Counted from the first letter of the stretch, positions 18,701-27,649 are shown. The stretch: DNA of 64,000 nucleotides from an uncultured Pseudomonas sp. (GCF_946886105.1 NZ_CAMPHV010000022.1:10204-74203), one strand, 5' to 3'. Translations and numbers: made by a program. Notes: generated from the sequence alone by a model not told the origin.

Positions 18701-19009
18701 AGTGCGACCGAAGCGGCGATGCCGCCGACCGGCGACAGCGAAGAGCGCCTGGCTGCGATCTGGTCGGAGGTGCTGGGGGTGAGCGCAATCTCGCGCCAGG
18801 ACGAGCTCTTCGCCCTCGGCGCGCAATCCTTGCAGTTGGTGCGTATCCAGGCACGGGTGAACCGCGAGTTCGCCTGCGAAGTGGCCTTGGCCGAGCTGTT
18901 CGCCCATCCGTGCCTGTGCGATATGGCCGTGCTAATAGAGCAGGCCTGCCTGACGACTGCAGAGGACCAATGGGCGCAAATCGACAGCCTGTTGCAAGCC
19001 TATGAATAA
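15737..19009 (+). CDS. Single-module NRPS (C-A-T), predicted Gly-activating
   Basis: The 1090-residue protein has a C domain (~residues 30-460; active HHIVSDAW at 164-171), an A domain (~480-985; YTSGSTGRPKG from 639, pocket Asp at 685 in FDIAAL) and a T domain (attachment Ser1031 in LGAQSL). There is no TE. Pocket residues read by eye, D-I-L-Q-L-G-V-V-W, resemble the known glycine code. It is the first gene of the plus-strand siderophore operon, followed 18 bases later by the exporter. Being separate from the other four NRPSs, it must dock in trans, perhaps serving the terminal C-T of the NRPS at 27650-32284. Confidence 0.9.
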   Translation: MNELDSALLALLLEDQASQTDSLCPRSSTDPAPLSFAQQRLWFLQRLDPGSTAYNLTRAFRLQGRLDVQALESAFNALIVRHAVLRTRFEDSQGEPRQVVLAEVPFSLLCEQHAGLSEATRLETLGRRLQDEVARPFDLARAPLLRVTLLRFDEQDHGLLLAMHHIVSDAWSNPILVRDLAAAYAQALAGQTPELPALPVQYADYAVWQRQQLQDEVLTTELQHWRNYLGERVPALELPTDLPRPAKPSQNGQRLRFALPSELAERAQAFCRAEGCTPFVLLLATWQLLLARYSGQQAFAIGVPHAARSRCELEELIGFFVNTLIYRVDLGKQLTGRELCRRLRQESLAALDHAELPFELLLEQLHVERDPSRTPLFQAMFNLSSGAAVRMNLADIQIEQVLIEADSAKFDLSLDVAVRPDGVHCELEYRLDLFLPATAVRMAAHYQQLLAALLESPDSGVWQLPLLASSERELLLQQWNRSEQALTLGDDMLALFERRALAAPERSALVCGTERLSYAELNVRANRLAHWLLEKGVGGEQLIGVCLEREAALLVALLAIHKTGAAYLPIDPAQPPARNADILAQAVPRLVLTREALLGLFDNGLPVVALESLEPTLATLSEANPGLLLHPRQLAYSLYTSGSTGRPKGVQIEREALANFLRGIQAHARLTANDRLLAVTTLGFDIAALELFLPLLHGACVVLVSREQTLQPAALIELLESQSISVMQATPATWQMLLEYDSPAWRGLRVLCGGEALAGELAERLLARGVQLSNVYGPTETTVWSAAQPVERVDGAVVPIGRPLANNRLYILDEYLQPQPPGVVGELYIGGAGLARGYAGRPELTAMAFVPNPFAVTRAPGAGPGSRLYRTGDLARYRVDGTVEFLGRRDFQVKLRGFRIELGEIEAAMNAHDEVQQAVVVVRKAPGGQDALVAYLRAAPELASESLGPYLRERLPVYMLPSAFVRLDNFPLNANGKVDRQALPAPVWSATEAAMPPTGDSEERLAAIWSEVLGVSAISRQDELFALGAQSLQLVRIQARVNREFACEVALAELFAHPCLCDMAVLIEQACLTTAEDQWAQIDSLLQAYE

Positions 19010-19027
19010 GCCTACCGAGGGACTCCC

Positions 19028-20689
19028 ATGACGGTCTTTATGTCTTTGCTACAACGCCATCGAGGTCTGCTCACGCTGGCTCTGCTCGGCAGTTTGGCGA
19101 GCGCGGCGGCGGGTATCGCGCTGCTCAATGAAATCAACCAACTGATCGCCGGTACCCAGGTCATGGGCGCGAGCCAAGGTGGCCTGTACCTCGGTCTGCT
19201 GCTGGTGCTGTTCGCTTGCGGTTTCGGCTCTCAAGCCTTGCTGACCGCCCTGGGGCACCGGGTGGTCTACGAATTGCGTCTGCAATTGGTCAAGCGGCTG
19301 CTGGACACACCGATCGAGCAATTGGAGAAGATCGGTACCCCCGCGCTGTATGCCACTCTGAGTAAGGATGTCGAGTCCATAGGCCAGGCGTTCAACCGCC
19401 TGCCTTTCGTCCTTTACAACGGCATCCTGATGCTCGGCGGCTGTGTCTATCTGGCCTGGCTGTCCTGGCAACTGGCGCTGCTGTGCGGGGTGCTGTTGGG
19501 GCTGGGTGTTTGGTTGGCCCATGGCTGGTTCGCGCGCATGCGTGAGCTGATGAAAGTGGTGCGCGACACCGATGATCAGTTATACACGGCCTATACCTCG
19601 GCCATCGAAGGGCGCTACGAGCTGGCGCTGAATACAGCGCGCAAGCAGCGTTTCTATGAACTCGACCTGCTTACCGCCGCCGATCGGGCGCGGGGCAACG
19701 AGGTGCTGGCCGATCGTTATTGGACGCTCAGCCTGAACTGGACGGTAACGCTGATTCTCGGCTTGGCCGGCAGCTTGTTTGCCGCTGGGGCTTTGCTGGG
19801 CATAGCCGCAGCCACTGTGGCGGCTTTCGTCCTGGTGCTGATGTTTTTGCGTATGCCGCTCAACGATCTGATCGGCAGCCTGCCGACCCTGGTTGCCGGG
19901 AACGTGGCGTTGGCGAAGATCGAGTCGTTGACCCTGGCGCCCTGTCGTCCCGAGTTCACCGCCCAGCAGCCCCGCTTTCCCAGCAGCGGCGAGATGCTGC
20001 TTAAACTCGAAGGGCTGACTTACGAATACCCGCCGGTCTGTGACGACTATGGCTTCCATCTGGGGCCGATCGACCTGCATGTCCATGCGGGCGAAACGCT
20101 GTTCATCGTCGGTGGTAATGGCAGCGGCAAATCGACCCTGGCCAAGTTGCTGACCGGCCTTTATCGCCCGAGTGGCGGTCTATTGAGCCTGCATGGCGAA
20201 GAAATCACCGATGACCGGCGGGATTGGTACCGCAGTCATTTTTCCACGGTGCTTTCCAGCTTCCATCTGTTCGAGCGTCTGGTCGGCCCTGAAGGCGACT
20301 TCGATATGGCGCTGGCACAGGCTTGGCTGGTTCGCTTGCGTATGGAGCGCAAGGTCTCCATCGACCCTGCCGGTTTGCTTTCCACCACGCGGTTGTCCCA
20401 GGGGCAGCGCAAGCGTCTGGCCCTGCTGGTGGCGTTGCTGGAAGAACGACCGATCCTGCTGCTCGATGAGTGGGCGGCGGACCAGGATCCGCTGTTCCGC
20501 GCCTTCTTCTATCTGGAACTGCTGCCCGAATTGAAAGCGCGCGGCAAGACGGTTATCGCCATTAGTCACGACGACCGCTACTTCGCCGTGGCCGATCGGG
20601 TGATCAAGTGCGACGCCGGTCAACTGAGCGAGCTGGATAAGAGCGCCTTCAGGCCGGTGCAAGAACAGTTGGCCGTTGCCATTGGTTGA
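19028..20689 (+). CDS. Cyclic-peptide/siderophore ABC exporter (PvdE/SyrD type)
   Basis: This 553-residue half-transporter has an N-terminal membrane domain with about six helices (residues 1-300) fused to an ATPase domain (~330-545). Walker A is GGNGSGKST (near 365), the signature is LSQGQRKR and Walker B is ILLLDEWAADQDP. PvdE and SyrD proteins move non-ribosomal peptides or their precursors to the periplasm, so this protein likely exports the siderophore made here. It is 18 bases after the Gly-NRPS and is surely co-transcribed. Confidence 0.9.
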   Translation: MTVFMSLLQRHRGLLTLALLGSLASAAAGIALLNEINQLIAGTQVMGASQGGLYLGLLLVLFACGFGSQALLTALGHRVVYELRLQLVKRLLDTPIEQLEKIGTPALYATLSKDVESIGQAFNRLPFVLYNGILMLGGCVYLAWLSWQLALLCGVLLGLGVWLAHGWFARMRELMKVVRDTDDQLYTAYTSAIEGRYELALNTARKQRFYELDLLTAADRARGNEVLADRYWTLSLNWTVTLILGLAGSLFAAGALLGIAAATVAAFVLVLMFLRMPLNDLIGSLPTLVAGNVALAKIESLTLAPCRPEFTAQQPRFPSSGEMLLKLEGLTYEYPPVCDDYGFHLGPIDLHVHAGETLFIVGGNGSGKSTLAKLLTGLYRPSGGLLSLHGEEITDDRRDWYRSHFSTVLSSFHLFERLVGPEGDFDMALAQAWLVRLRMERKVSIDPAGLLSTTRLSQGQRKRLALLVALLEERPILLLDEWAADQDPLFRAFFYLELLPELKARGKTVIAISHDDRYFAVADRVIKCDAGQLSELDKSAFRPVQEQLAVAIG

Positions 20690-20794
20690 GTCTTGGTGGC
20701 GGGAACACAGACAACTAGCTGGATTACCGCCCGAGGGTTTATAGGGCACGGTCCGGCAAAGGCTTGTGGGATGGGGCTTTGCATAGTTACAATT

Positions 20795-20813
20795 GCAAAT
20801 CGTTATCGTTAGC
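20795..20813 (+). promoter_or_regulatory. Fur box upstream of the TonB receptor
   Basis: GCAAATCGTTATCGTTAGC matches the Fur consensus at about 13 of 19 positions by eye and lies 34 bases before the receptor ATG. It is in the AT-richer part of the 157-bp gap after the exporter. Confidence 0.65.
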
Positions 20814-20846
20814 GACTTTATTTGATAAGTACAAGGGGGGGAATGT

Positions 20847-23072
20847 ATGCAGCATCGGGGAAAGCGGTCAAAGCAGGGCGCGCGGGTTTCCAAGCGTCTG
20901 TTGATGCCATTTATGCTGAGTGGCATCGCCTTCTCAGGTGCGGCCTGGTCGGAAGAGCAGGCTACGCAAACTGACGCCCTGGATCTGCCGGCGCAGACGA
21001 TCACCGGCAAACAAGATGACGAGACGGTGGTGACCGCAGGCTCGAAAGTCCCGCTCAAACTGCGTGAAGTTCCCCAAACCGTGAATGTGGTCGGCCAGGA
21101 GCGTATCGAGGAGCAGAACCTCTACACCCTGGAGCAGGCTATGAAACAGGTCGGTGGGGTGACGGTGCAGCGCATTGACGCCAACCGCGTGACTTATTTC
21201 TCCCGTGGCTTCGAGATGACCTCGCTGTCGCTGGATGGCACACCCACCACCATGGACAACCGCATCTTCCTCTCGCCGAGCTTGGCAATGTACGAGCGGG
21301 TCGAAGTGCTCAAGGGCCCGGCCGGCATTCTCAATGGCACTGGCGGCACCGGCGGCAGCATCAATCTGGTACGCAAGCGTCCGCAGGCCGAAGCGGCGGT
21401 TTCCGGCGAGCTGAGTGCCGGTTCCTGGGACGACTACCGTGGCATGATCGACGTCACTGGCCCGTTGACCGAAAGCGGCAATATCCGCGGCCGTGTAGTG
21501 GCCAGTAAGCGCGATCGGCATTTCTATTACGATGGCGGCGATGAGAAAAGCAATCTGTTCTATGGCGTGCTGGAAGCCGACCTGACACCGGATACCTTGC
21601 TGACTTTTGGCGTTAGCCATCAGGAAGTGGATGCACGGGGGGCGCAGCGTTCGTTGCCGTCCTATCTCTCGGGAACTCCGGGTGACTTCAAACTCTCACT
21701 GGTCAAGCCGTCACGTTATAACTTTTACGGTGCCGATTGGAATCGCGAGTACTTCTGGAGCGACAGCGCTTTTGCCGAGTTGGAACAGCAACTGGCTGAT
21801 GGCTGGAAGGCCAAGCTTTCCCTGCGCCACACGCAGAATAATTTCGACTTGACCCAAGCCTATGCACGCAATGGGTTCTTCGGCAGTGGTCTCGATAACA
21901 TTTACCCCGGCATCAATCCGGCTACCAATCTGGTGGACATGCATGCCCTCCGCTTCGACTACCGCGAAGAGCAGAATGAGGTGGATGCCTACGTCGATGG
22001 GCCGTTTAGCCTGTTCGGCCGCGAGCATAAGCTGCTGGTCGGCGCGAACTACAGCCGTTCCGAGTTCTTTGATAAAGGGGATTTCATCGCCGACTCGCTC
22101 GGCGCCGTGAATCTGTTCGATCCGCAACTCGACGCGGCCCAGCCGGATCTCGACCCTCAGCAAAATATTTCTGTCGATACCCGCCAGCGCGGTATCTACA
22201 GCAACTTGCGCTTAAGCTTGGCCGATCCGCTGACCCTGGTCTTGGGCGGTCGCATGAGTTGGTGGGACGCCACCCGAAACGTAACCGATAACGTGGATGG
22301 CGACCCAGATCAGAGGGTAAAGGACAAGGTCACTCGTGAGTTCACGCCTTTCGCAGGTTTGGTCTATGACCTCAACGATACCTATTCCCTCTATGCCAGC
22401 TATGCCGAAATTTTCCAGCCCCATGATGCCCGTGTCCGGAAAATCGATGGCGGTATGCTGGCGCCCTTGGAGGGCAAACAATGGGAAACCGGGATCAAGG
22501 GCGAGTATCTGGATAGCAGCCTGATGGCTTCCCTGGCTCTCTTCCACATCGAAGAAGAGAACCGTGAGACCCCCGACTTAGACGATTCGAATGCCTCCAT
22601 TGCCAGTGGCAAGGTGCGCAGCCGTGGTTTCGAAGCGGAACTGAATGGCCAGTTGGCTGCCGACTGGACGCTGAATGCAAACTACACCTACACCCAAAAG
22701 GTCTATCACAGCGAAGAGTCCACCGAACTCTACACACCAAAGCACATGCTGCGGGTTTGGACTCACTATCAGTTGCCGGGCGAGTGGGAACGCTGGAGCG
22801 TGCAGGGGGGCATGAATACGGTCAGCAACACTTACACCCGTACTAATCACCCGAATCCGGCTGCGGGGTTCGATGACACCAAGCTGGAGCAGGGCGGCTA
22901 TACCTTGTTCGATGCTGGCGTGGGCTACCAGATCACCCCGCAGTTGTCGGCCGATCTGCTGGTCACCAACCTGACCGACAAGAAGTACTACCAGCGCATC
23001 AATAATCCATATGACGGCAATATCTGGGGCGACCCACGTGCCGCCACCATGACCCTGCGCGCCAAGTTCTAA
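20847..23072 (+). CDS. TonB-dependent siderophore receptor
   Basis: The 741-residue outer-membrane receptor has an N-terminal export signal after a basic leader, a plug domain (~residues 60-190, VPQTVNVVGQERIEEQNLYTL; EVLKGPAGILNG) and a 22-strand barrel ending in AATMTLRAKF with the required terminal Phe. It lacks the extra N-terminal signalling domain of FpvA-like receptors, so it should not drive an ECF sigma factor, and none is nearby. It should import the ferric form of the siderophore encoded by the surrounding NRPSs. A GGGGGG ribosome site precedes the ATG. A separate Fur box and a terminator bracket the gene. Confidence 0.93.
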   Translation: MQHRGKRSKQGARVSKRLLMPFMLSGIAFSGAAWSEEQATQTDALDLPAQTITGKQDDETVVTAGSKVPLKLREVPQTVNVVGQERIEEQNLYTLEQAMKQVGGVTVQRIDANRVTYFSRGFEMTSLSLDGTPTTMDNRIFLSPSLAMYERVEVLKGPAGILNGTGGTGGSINLVRKRPQAEAAVSGELSAGSWDDYRGMIDVTGPLTESGNIRGRVVASKRDRHFYYDGGDEKSNLFYGVLEADLTPDTLLTFGVSHQEVDARGAQRSLPSYLSGTPGDFKLSLVKPSRYNFYGADWNREYFWSDSAFAELEQQLADGWKAKLSLRHTQNNFDLTQAYARNGFFGSGLDNIYPGINPATNLVDMHALRFDYREEQNEVDAYVDGPFSLFGREHKLLVGANYSRSEFFDKGDFIADSLGAVNLFDPQLDAAQPDLDPQQNISVDTRQRGIYSNLRLSLADPLTLVLGGRMSWWDATRNVTDNVDGDPDQRVKDKVTREFTPFAGLVYDLNDTYSLYASYAEIFQPHDARVRKIDGGMLAPLEGKQWETGIKGEYLDSSLMASLALFHIEEENRETPDLDDSNASIASGKVRSRGFEAELNGQLAADWTLNANYTYTQKVYHSEESTELYTPKHMLRVWTHYQLPGEWERWSVQGGMNTVSNTYTRTNHPNPAAGFDDTKLEQGGYTLFDAGVGYQITPQLSADLLVTNLTDKKYYQRINNPYDGNIWGDPRAATMTLRAKF

Positions 23073-23090
23073 GGTCTGCCGCAGGTGCAA

Positions 23091-23120
23091 AGCCCGGCTC
23101 TTTTGGGAGTCGGGCTTTTG
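23091..23120 (+). terminator. Intrinsic terminator after the receptor gene
   Basis: An AGCCCGGCTC/GAGTCGGGCTTTT hairpin ends in a T-run, 19 bases after the receptor stop. Confidence 0.8.
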
Positions 23121-23161
23121 TCGTTTTGCTGCCCGTGGATCCTATGTTCTTCTGCAACATC

Positions 23162-23238
23162 GTAGGGCGGACATGCCGCAGGCTTGTCCGCCGTTTGGGC
23201 CTCTGGCGATGGACAAGGCTTCGCCATGTCCACCCTAC
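23162..23238. repeat. Dispersed inverted repeat
   Basis: GTAGGGCGGACATG (23162-23175) pairs with CATGTCCACCCTAC (23225-23238), with one mismatch. Inside, GGACAAGGCTTCGCC repeats parts of the arms. This is a common Pseudomonas-style intergenic palindrome. Confidence 0.7.
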
Positions 23239-23309
23239 AAGGGCGCGCCTCGTAGCCCGTTAAATACCAGGGCAATCCGGGTAACAAACAGGCTTTCAAG
23301 GAGATATGT

Positions 23310-23618
23310 GTGCGAACTGCCGCCACTAAACCGACTGGCAACAACGCTGCCCTTGCGCGTGGCGCCTATCTGTTGGCCGTGCTGATCGGTAGCTATGGGG
23401 TTATCTGGACCCTGACGGGGTGTATCGCGATCGCATTGTCACGGTTGGGGCTGGAGCGCAGCGAGGCGGTGATTGCCGCCACCTTGCTGGGCTTTGTGCT
23501 CTATCCGGCGCTGACGTTATTGGCCTTTGCCGCGCAGCGACCGCTGCGGCTCTGGGCCGTACTGATGGCGGCTAGCGTCCTGTTCGGGTTGGTCAGCCGC
23601 GGATGGGGAGCCAGCTGA
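23310..23618 (+). CDS. DUF3649-type small iron-uptake membrane protein
   Basis: The 102-residue protein has about three hydrophobic segments. It starts at a GTG (23310) supported by AAGGAG six bases upstream. Small DUF3649 proteins usually precede a PepSY protein and a DUF3325 protein in siderophore loci, exactly as here; the trio is linked with inner-membrane handling or reduction of ferric siderophores. Its TGA overlaps the ATG of the next gene (TGATG), so the two are translationally coupled. Confidence 0.8.
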   Translation: MRTAATKPTGNNAALARGAYLLAVLIGSYGVIWTLTGCIAIALSRLGLERSEAVIAATLLGFVLYPALTLLAFAAQRPLRLWAVLMAASVLFGLVSRGWGAS

Positions 23619-25168
23619 TGTTTGCCAACTTACGCCAGGCCATGCTCTGGCTGCACAGCGTGCTCGGCCTGGCCTGCGCCGGGGTGCTGTTCGTGGCGTT
23701 CTTTATGGGCAGCCTGGCCCTGTACGACAGCGAACTGGATCGCTGGATGCTGCCGCAGACGCGCTTGTCAGCACCTGCCGCCGAACTGTCCCTGGACCGT
23801 CAGATATTGCCTGAGGTTGAGCGTCTAACGGCGGGGCAGGCGCTGGAGCAATGGTATGTGGAACTGCCCAACAGCCGGGTTCCCGTGCTGCGCCTGCAGT
23901 CCTGGGATCTACAGGATCAAGGGCAAAGCCAATTTATCGATCCGGCTACTGGCCGTGTGGTAGCGGCGACCAGTAGCCGGGGTGGTGACTTCTTCTACCG
24001 CTTTCATTACATGCTGCATCTGCAGGCCGGTAGCCTGGGCCTGTTGCTGGTGGGCCTGGCCAGCATGGTCGGTTTGTTGGTGATAGTGGCCGGGGTGCTG
24101 ATCCATGTGCGGCTGTTCAAGGATTTCTTCAGCTTCCGCCCAGACAAGGCGCCGCGGCGTTTGCTGGATCTGCACAATCTGTCCGGGGTGTTCGCCCTGC
24201 CGTTTTTTCTGCTCATCCTGTTGAGCGGTCTGTTCATCAGTTTTCCCCAGTATCTGCCGGCTGGCCTCCTCGCGGCTTACCCGGAGCAGCCCGGCGAATT
24301 CGCCAGCGAAGCGCGCGATACCTTCAATCGACCGCCGTCGGGCCAGCCAGGCCGACTGGCATCCCTGGATGCCATGGCCGCACAGGCCCAGGCGATATGG
24401 CAGGGCGGCGAACCGGCCTTTGTCCGCGTTTGGCACCCGGGCGACGCTGGCGCCTATGTGGAAATCAGCCGTTCCCTGGCGGATCGCTTGAGCAGCGACG
24501 GTGAGACTCTGTTCTTCGACGGGGCCAGCGGACAGTTGCTGCACCAGTCGCGGCTCAAACCGGCGGCTGCCACCTATAGCCTGCTGGCCGGGCTGCATGT
24601 GGCGCACTTCCAACAGCCGCTGCTGCGTGCTCTGTACTTCCTTGCGGGCATCAGCGGCTGCCTGATGCTGGCCAGCGGTCTGCTGTATTGGATCGAGAAA
24701 CGCCGCCTGCGCTTGCCGGAGGGCCGTGCCGGCCTGCGCTTGATGCAGGTTCTCGCCGTCAGTCTGATCACCGGGCTGCCCTTGGCGACCCTGGCCATGC
24801 TGGCGGCTAATCGCTTGTTGCCGGCGACTCTGGCGCAGCGCGCGAGTTGGGAGGTCTGGCTGTTCTTCGCCGCCTGGTTGGCTGCGGCGCTGCACAGCAG
24901 CTTGAGCGTTTACCGCTCCGAGCATCGTGCGCCCTGGCGAGCCCAGTGTGGGCTGGTGGCCTTGCTGGCCCTGGCCGCGTTGCTGCTTAACGGCCTGACT
25001 ACCGGCGACTACCTGTGGCGCACCCTCGGCCAAGGCCAATGGGCCGTAGCCGGGGTGGATGGTGTTTTGTTGCTGGTGGCCGGGCTGGCTGGCGGTGCCT
25101 GGCTGCGCCTGGCCCGGCGCGAGACTCGGACTCGGGCACTACCAATCGAGGCCCGGGAAGATGCTTGA
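23618..25168 (+). CDS. PepSY-domain inner-membrane protein (ferric-siderophore reductase type)
   Basis: The 516-residue protein from the ATG at 23618 (GGGAG upstream) has four or more membrane helices. PepSY_TM features include MLWLHSVLGLACAGVLF at the N-terminus, YRFHYMLHL, LLDLHNLSGVFALPFFL and GLHVAHFQ, with helix-borne His residues that can bind haem. Related proteins such as FoxB/FsrB/PiuB are proposed ferric-siderophore reductases. It is coupled to the DUF3649 gene and overlaps the next gene by 8 bases. A role in iron release from the imported siderophore is inferred from family and context. Confidence 0.88.
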   Translation: MFANLRQAMLWLHSVLGLACAGVLFVAFFMGSLALYDSELDRWMLPQTRLSAPAAELSLDRQILPEVERLTAGQALEQWYVELPNSRVPVLRLQSWDLQDQGQSQFIDPATGRVVAATSSRGGDFFYRFHYMLHLQAGSLGLLLVGLASMVGLLVIVAGVLIHVRLFKDFFSFRPDKAPRRLLDLHNLSGVFALPFFLLILLSGLFISFPQYLPAGLLAAYPEQPGEFASEARDTFNRPPSGQPGRLASLDAMAAQAQAIWQGGEPAFVRVWHPGDAGAYVEISRSLADRLSSDGETLFFDGASGQLLHQSRLKPAAATYSLLAGLHVAHFQQPLLRALYFLAGISGCLMLASGLLYWIEKRRLRLPEGRAGLRLMQVLAVSLITGLPLATLAMLAANRLLPATLAQRASWEVWLFFAAWLAAALHSSLSVYRSEHRAPWRAQCGLVALLALAALLLNGLTTGDYLWRTLGQGQWAVAGVDGVLLLVAGLAGGAWLRLARRETRTRALPIEAREDA

Positions 25169-25481
25169 ACTGTTGCTGATTACCAGCCTGGTGGCGCTGC
25201 ATTTGCTCGGCTTGGCCTGTCTGGGCCTGGCCCAGGACAAACACTGGCGGGCAGTGAAAATCCGCAGTCAACGCCAATCCTGGATGACGCCGATGGGCTG
25301 GGGCTGGCTATCGTTAAGTCTGCTGCTGGCCTGGGCTTACCAAGGAGCGGCTTTCGGCAGCCTGATCTGGTTGCTCCTGCTGCCGCCGAGCGGTCTCGCT
25401 TTGGCCTTCACCCTGGCATGGCGGCCGCGTTGGCTATGGCCACTGGCAAGGCTGCTAAGCAGGGCAGGCGAAAAGCGCTGA
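25161..25481 (+). CDS. DUF3325 small membrane protein
   Basis: The 106-residue protein starts at the ATG at 25161, overlapping the PepSY stop by 8 bases. It has about three hydrophobic segments, an N-terminal MLELLLITSLVALHLLGLACL helix and basic loops (KIRSQRQSW). DUF3325 proteins commonly close DUF3649-PepSY operons in siderophore loci; their biochemical role is unknown. Confidence 0.8.
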   Translation: MLELLLITSLVALHLLGLACLGLAQDKHWRAVKIRSQRQSWMTPMGWGWLSLSLLLAWAYQGAAFGSLIWLLLLPPSGLALAFTLAWRPRWLWPLARLLSRAGEKR

Positions 25482-25908
25482 ATGCCCAGGCTTTGTTGTC
25501 AGGTGTTTGTGGTTAAACCAGTGCCTCTGGCCGAGCCTTTCTTCCCGTAGGCCCGGAGCCTATTCGCGAACTTTGACTAAGCTATTCGAGTGGTGCTGAC
25601 GCTGTGAACGATGACAGCTGTAAGTGGCCTGAGCGGGCAGTCAGTGTCAGTCATGCGCCAGCGCTGCGCTTGGTGTGGGTCGTATCGAACGCGGCGCTGG
25701 CGGAGCGACAGACAGAGAGCACAAGGTGGGCGTTTGTCGTGGGCTAATGCGGAAATCGGGTGGCGGAATTTTCAATTGCACTCGAGTATTCCCATGTTTG
25801 GTCTACCCCATCGTCCGGCCCTCTGCAGACTCTTGCCCACTGAGGCACATCCGGCAACCAAATTCGCAATCGACGCCCACTACCATTGATTGCGTGCGGA
25901 GCGAATCG
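25482..25908. other. Gene-free stretch, 427 bp
   Basis: No convincing gene, repeat or RNA was recognised. It presumably holds the promoter of the caspase-like gene downstream; no strong ribosome site was seen ahead of 25909 (GGAGCGAATCG only). Confidence 0.5.
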
Positions 25909-27342
25909 ATGAGACTAGGTAGCGCACACCGTTGGATGGCAATGCACCTTGCCATCTTGTTCCTTTGCGCAGCGGCGCATGGTGCAGCGCTTGCCCAGGC
26001 GCGCTCGGCGCTGGTCATCGGCAACAATGCCTATTCCTTTGCGCCGTTGCTCAACCCGAGCAACGACGCCGCCGATGTGACCAGAACCTTGAGCGAGGCA
26101 GGGTTTTCGGTAACCACGCTGATCGACGCCGACCGGCAGAGCATGCTTGATGCCATGGCGCAATTTTCTGCCCAGCTGAAATCCTCGGGCGGTGTCGGGC
26201 TACTGTTCTTTGCTGGGCATGGAGTGCAAGTCGAGGGTGAGAATTACCTGCTGCCCGCCGGTGATGGTGTCAAGGATTCCTCCGAACTGGCGGCGAAGGC
26301 GATCAGCGCCTCGGCGATCGTCAATGACATGGCCATGTCGGGCAACGATCTCAACATCATCATTCTCGACGCCTGTCGCGACAATCCGCTGACTGGCGTA
26401 ACGACCGGCCTGTCGCGTATCGAGTCCAGCGCCAGCCTGTTTGTTTCGTATTCCACCTCGCCCGGTGCCGTGGCGCTGGACGGTGAGGGCCGCAACTCGC
26501 CCTACGCGAAACACCTGACGTTGGCGCTGGCGACGCCCAACCTCAATCTCGAAGAGACATTCAAGAAAACGCTCAAGGGCGTCTATCAGGAAACCAGTGG
26601 GCAGCAAACGCCCTGGCTGTCGTCGTCCTTCTTCGGCGACTTCGTGTTTCGTGGCGATGACGGGGCAGAGGCCAAAGCAAATTCGAGCGGTGGCCAGGCA
26701 GTGGAAGGGGCATCAGCCATATCCGCGGTGCACGAGCAGGCGCAGCTGCCCATGCCCGAAGCGATGGCGACCCCCCGCACGCTGACTGGGCTGTACAGAG
26801 TCTCCGGAACCAATCCGGATGGCACCCGCTACCCTGGCATGCTGGCACTGGCGCAGCGCGGCGCGTTCTACGATTTCACCTGGTGGATCGGTCGCGATGT
26901 GTTCCGGGGCAAGGGCGAGCTGGCCGGTCGCATGCTGGTCGTGCACTGGAACGATGTCCACCCGGTGGTGTACTCATTTGCACCAGATGGCGTGCTCGAC
27001 GGGGAGTGGGCCGATGGCACGGCGACTGAGCGCCTGAGCCTTTACGCAGCGACCAGCGACGCTGTGCCCAAGACGGGACTGTATCGGGTCGAGGGGCGTA
27101 ATGGCGATGGCTCGCGCTATACCGGTCAGATGTCGCTCGAGGGCGGGGGCGAGGCCAATGAGTACCGCCTGCGCTGGGCCGTTGGCAGTGCGAACTATGA
27201 CGGCAGCGGCAGGTTCAACGACGGGCTGATGATCGTTGATTGGGGCGGCACGACCCCGCTGGTCTACGCCCTAGCGACGGATGGCAAGCTGATAGGGCTG
27301 TGGGATGGTGGTATGGCGTCGGAAACCGCCACGCCACATTGA
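25909..27342 (+). CDS. Secreted caspase-like (C14) protein with duplicated C-terminal domain
   Basis: The protein has 477 residues from the ATG at 25909. A signal peptide ends near ALAQA. A caspase p20-like domain follows (~residues 35-250): ALVIGNNAYSF, the catalytic His104 in FAGHGV and Cys156 in LDACRDNP, so the dyad is intact (orthocaspase). Residues ~285-475 consist of two copies of an ~85-residue beta-rich unit, each starting TGLYRV and containing DGTRYPG or DGSRYTG. Such bacterial caspase-fold proteins act in the envelope in signalling, death or polymer processing; the target is unknown. It sits between the siderophore uptake genes and the NRPSs without evident relation. Confidence 0.85.
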   Translation: MRLGSAHRWMAMHLAILFLCAAAHGAALAQARSALVIGNNAYSFAPLLNPSNDAADVTRTLSEAGFSVTTLIDADRQSMLDAMAQFSAQLKSSGGVGLLFFAGHGVQVEGENYLLPAGDGVKDSSELAAKAISASAIVNDMAMSGNDLNIIILDACRDNPLTGVTTGLSRIESSASLFVSYSTSPGAVALDGEGRNSPYAKHLTLALATPNLNLEETFKKTLKGVYQETSGQQTPWLSSSFFGDFVFRGDDGAEAKANSSGGQAVEGASAISAVHEQAQLPMPEAMATPRTLTGLYRVSGTNPDGTRYPGMLALAQRGAFYDFTWWIGRDVFRGKGELAGRMLVVHWNDVHPVVYSFAPDGVLDGEWADGTATERLSLYAATSDAVPKTGLYRVEGRNGDGSRYTGQMSLEGGGEANEYRLRWAVGSANYDGSGRFNDGLMIVDWGGTTPLVYALATDGKLIGLWDGGMASETATPH

Positions 27343-27649
27343 GGGTGCATGAACCAAACGCGGTCATTTGATTCTTGGGGATGACTCAGAGGCTGTGAAA
27401 AAATCGAGCGCAACACCGCAGCGGGCGCTTGGCGTTGACCGCAGTAGGCGAGTGCATTTTCACTGTCTCTCAGCCCCTCCGTTGCCCATAGGCGTTCTTA
27501 AGTTCCCAAGCAGCTTCGGAGCGACTGCCAGCCTGACGCTTCCTCTGGCGCGGCCAGGTGGAGTCGAGGGCATGATGGGTATCGCTGCGCTCAACCCATC
27601 GCCCATGAACCTGCGGGCGCCTACTTGTTGCTGCTGCGCAGGGCGCCCC
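27343..27649. other. Gap between convergent genes
   Basis: About 307 bp between the stop of the caspase-like gene and the stop of the minus-strand NRPS. It holds no recognised gene and no clear terminator hairpin. Confidence 0.5.

Noticed and set aside
20847..23072. FpvA-like signalling receptor with ECF sigma control
   Set aside because: No N-terminal signalling domain precedes the plug, and no ECF sigma/anti-sigma pair is in the window.
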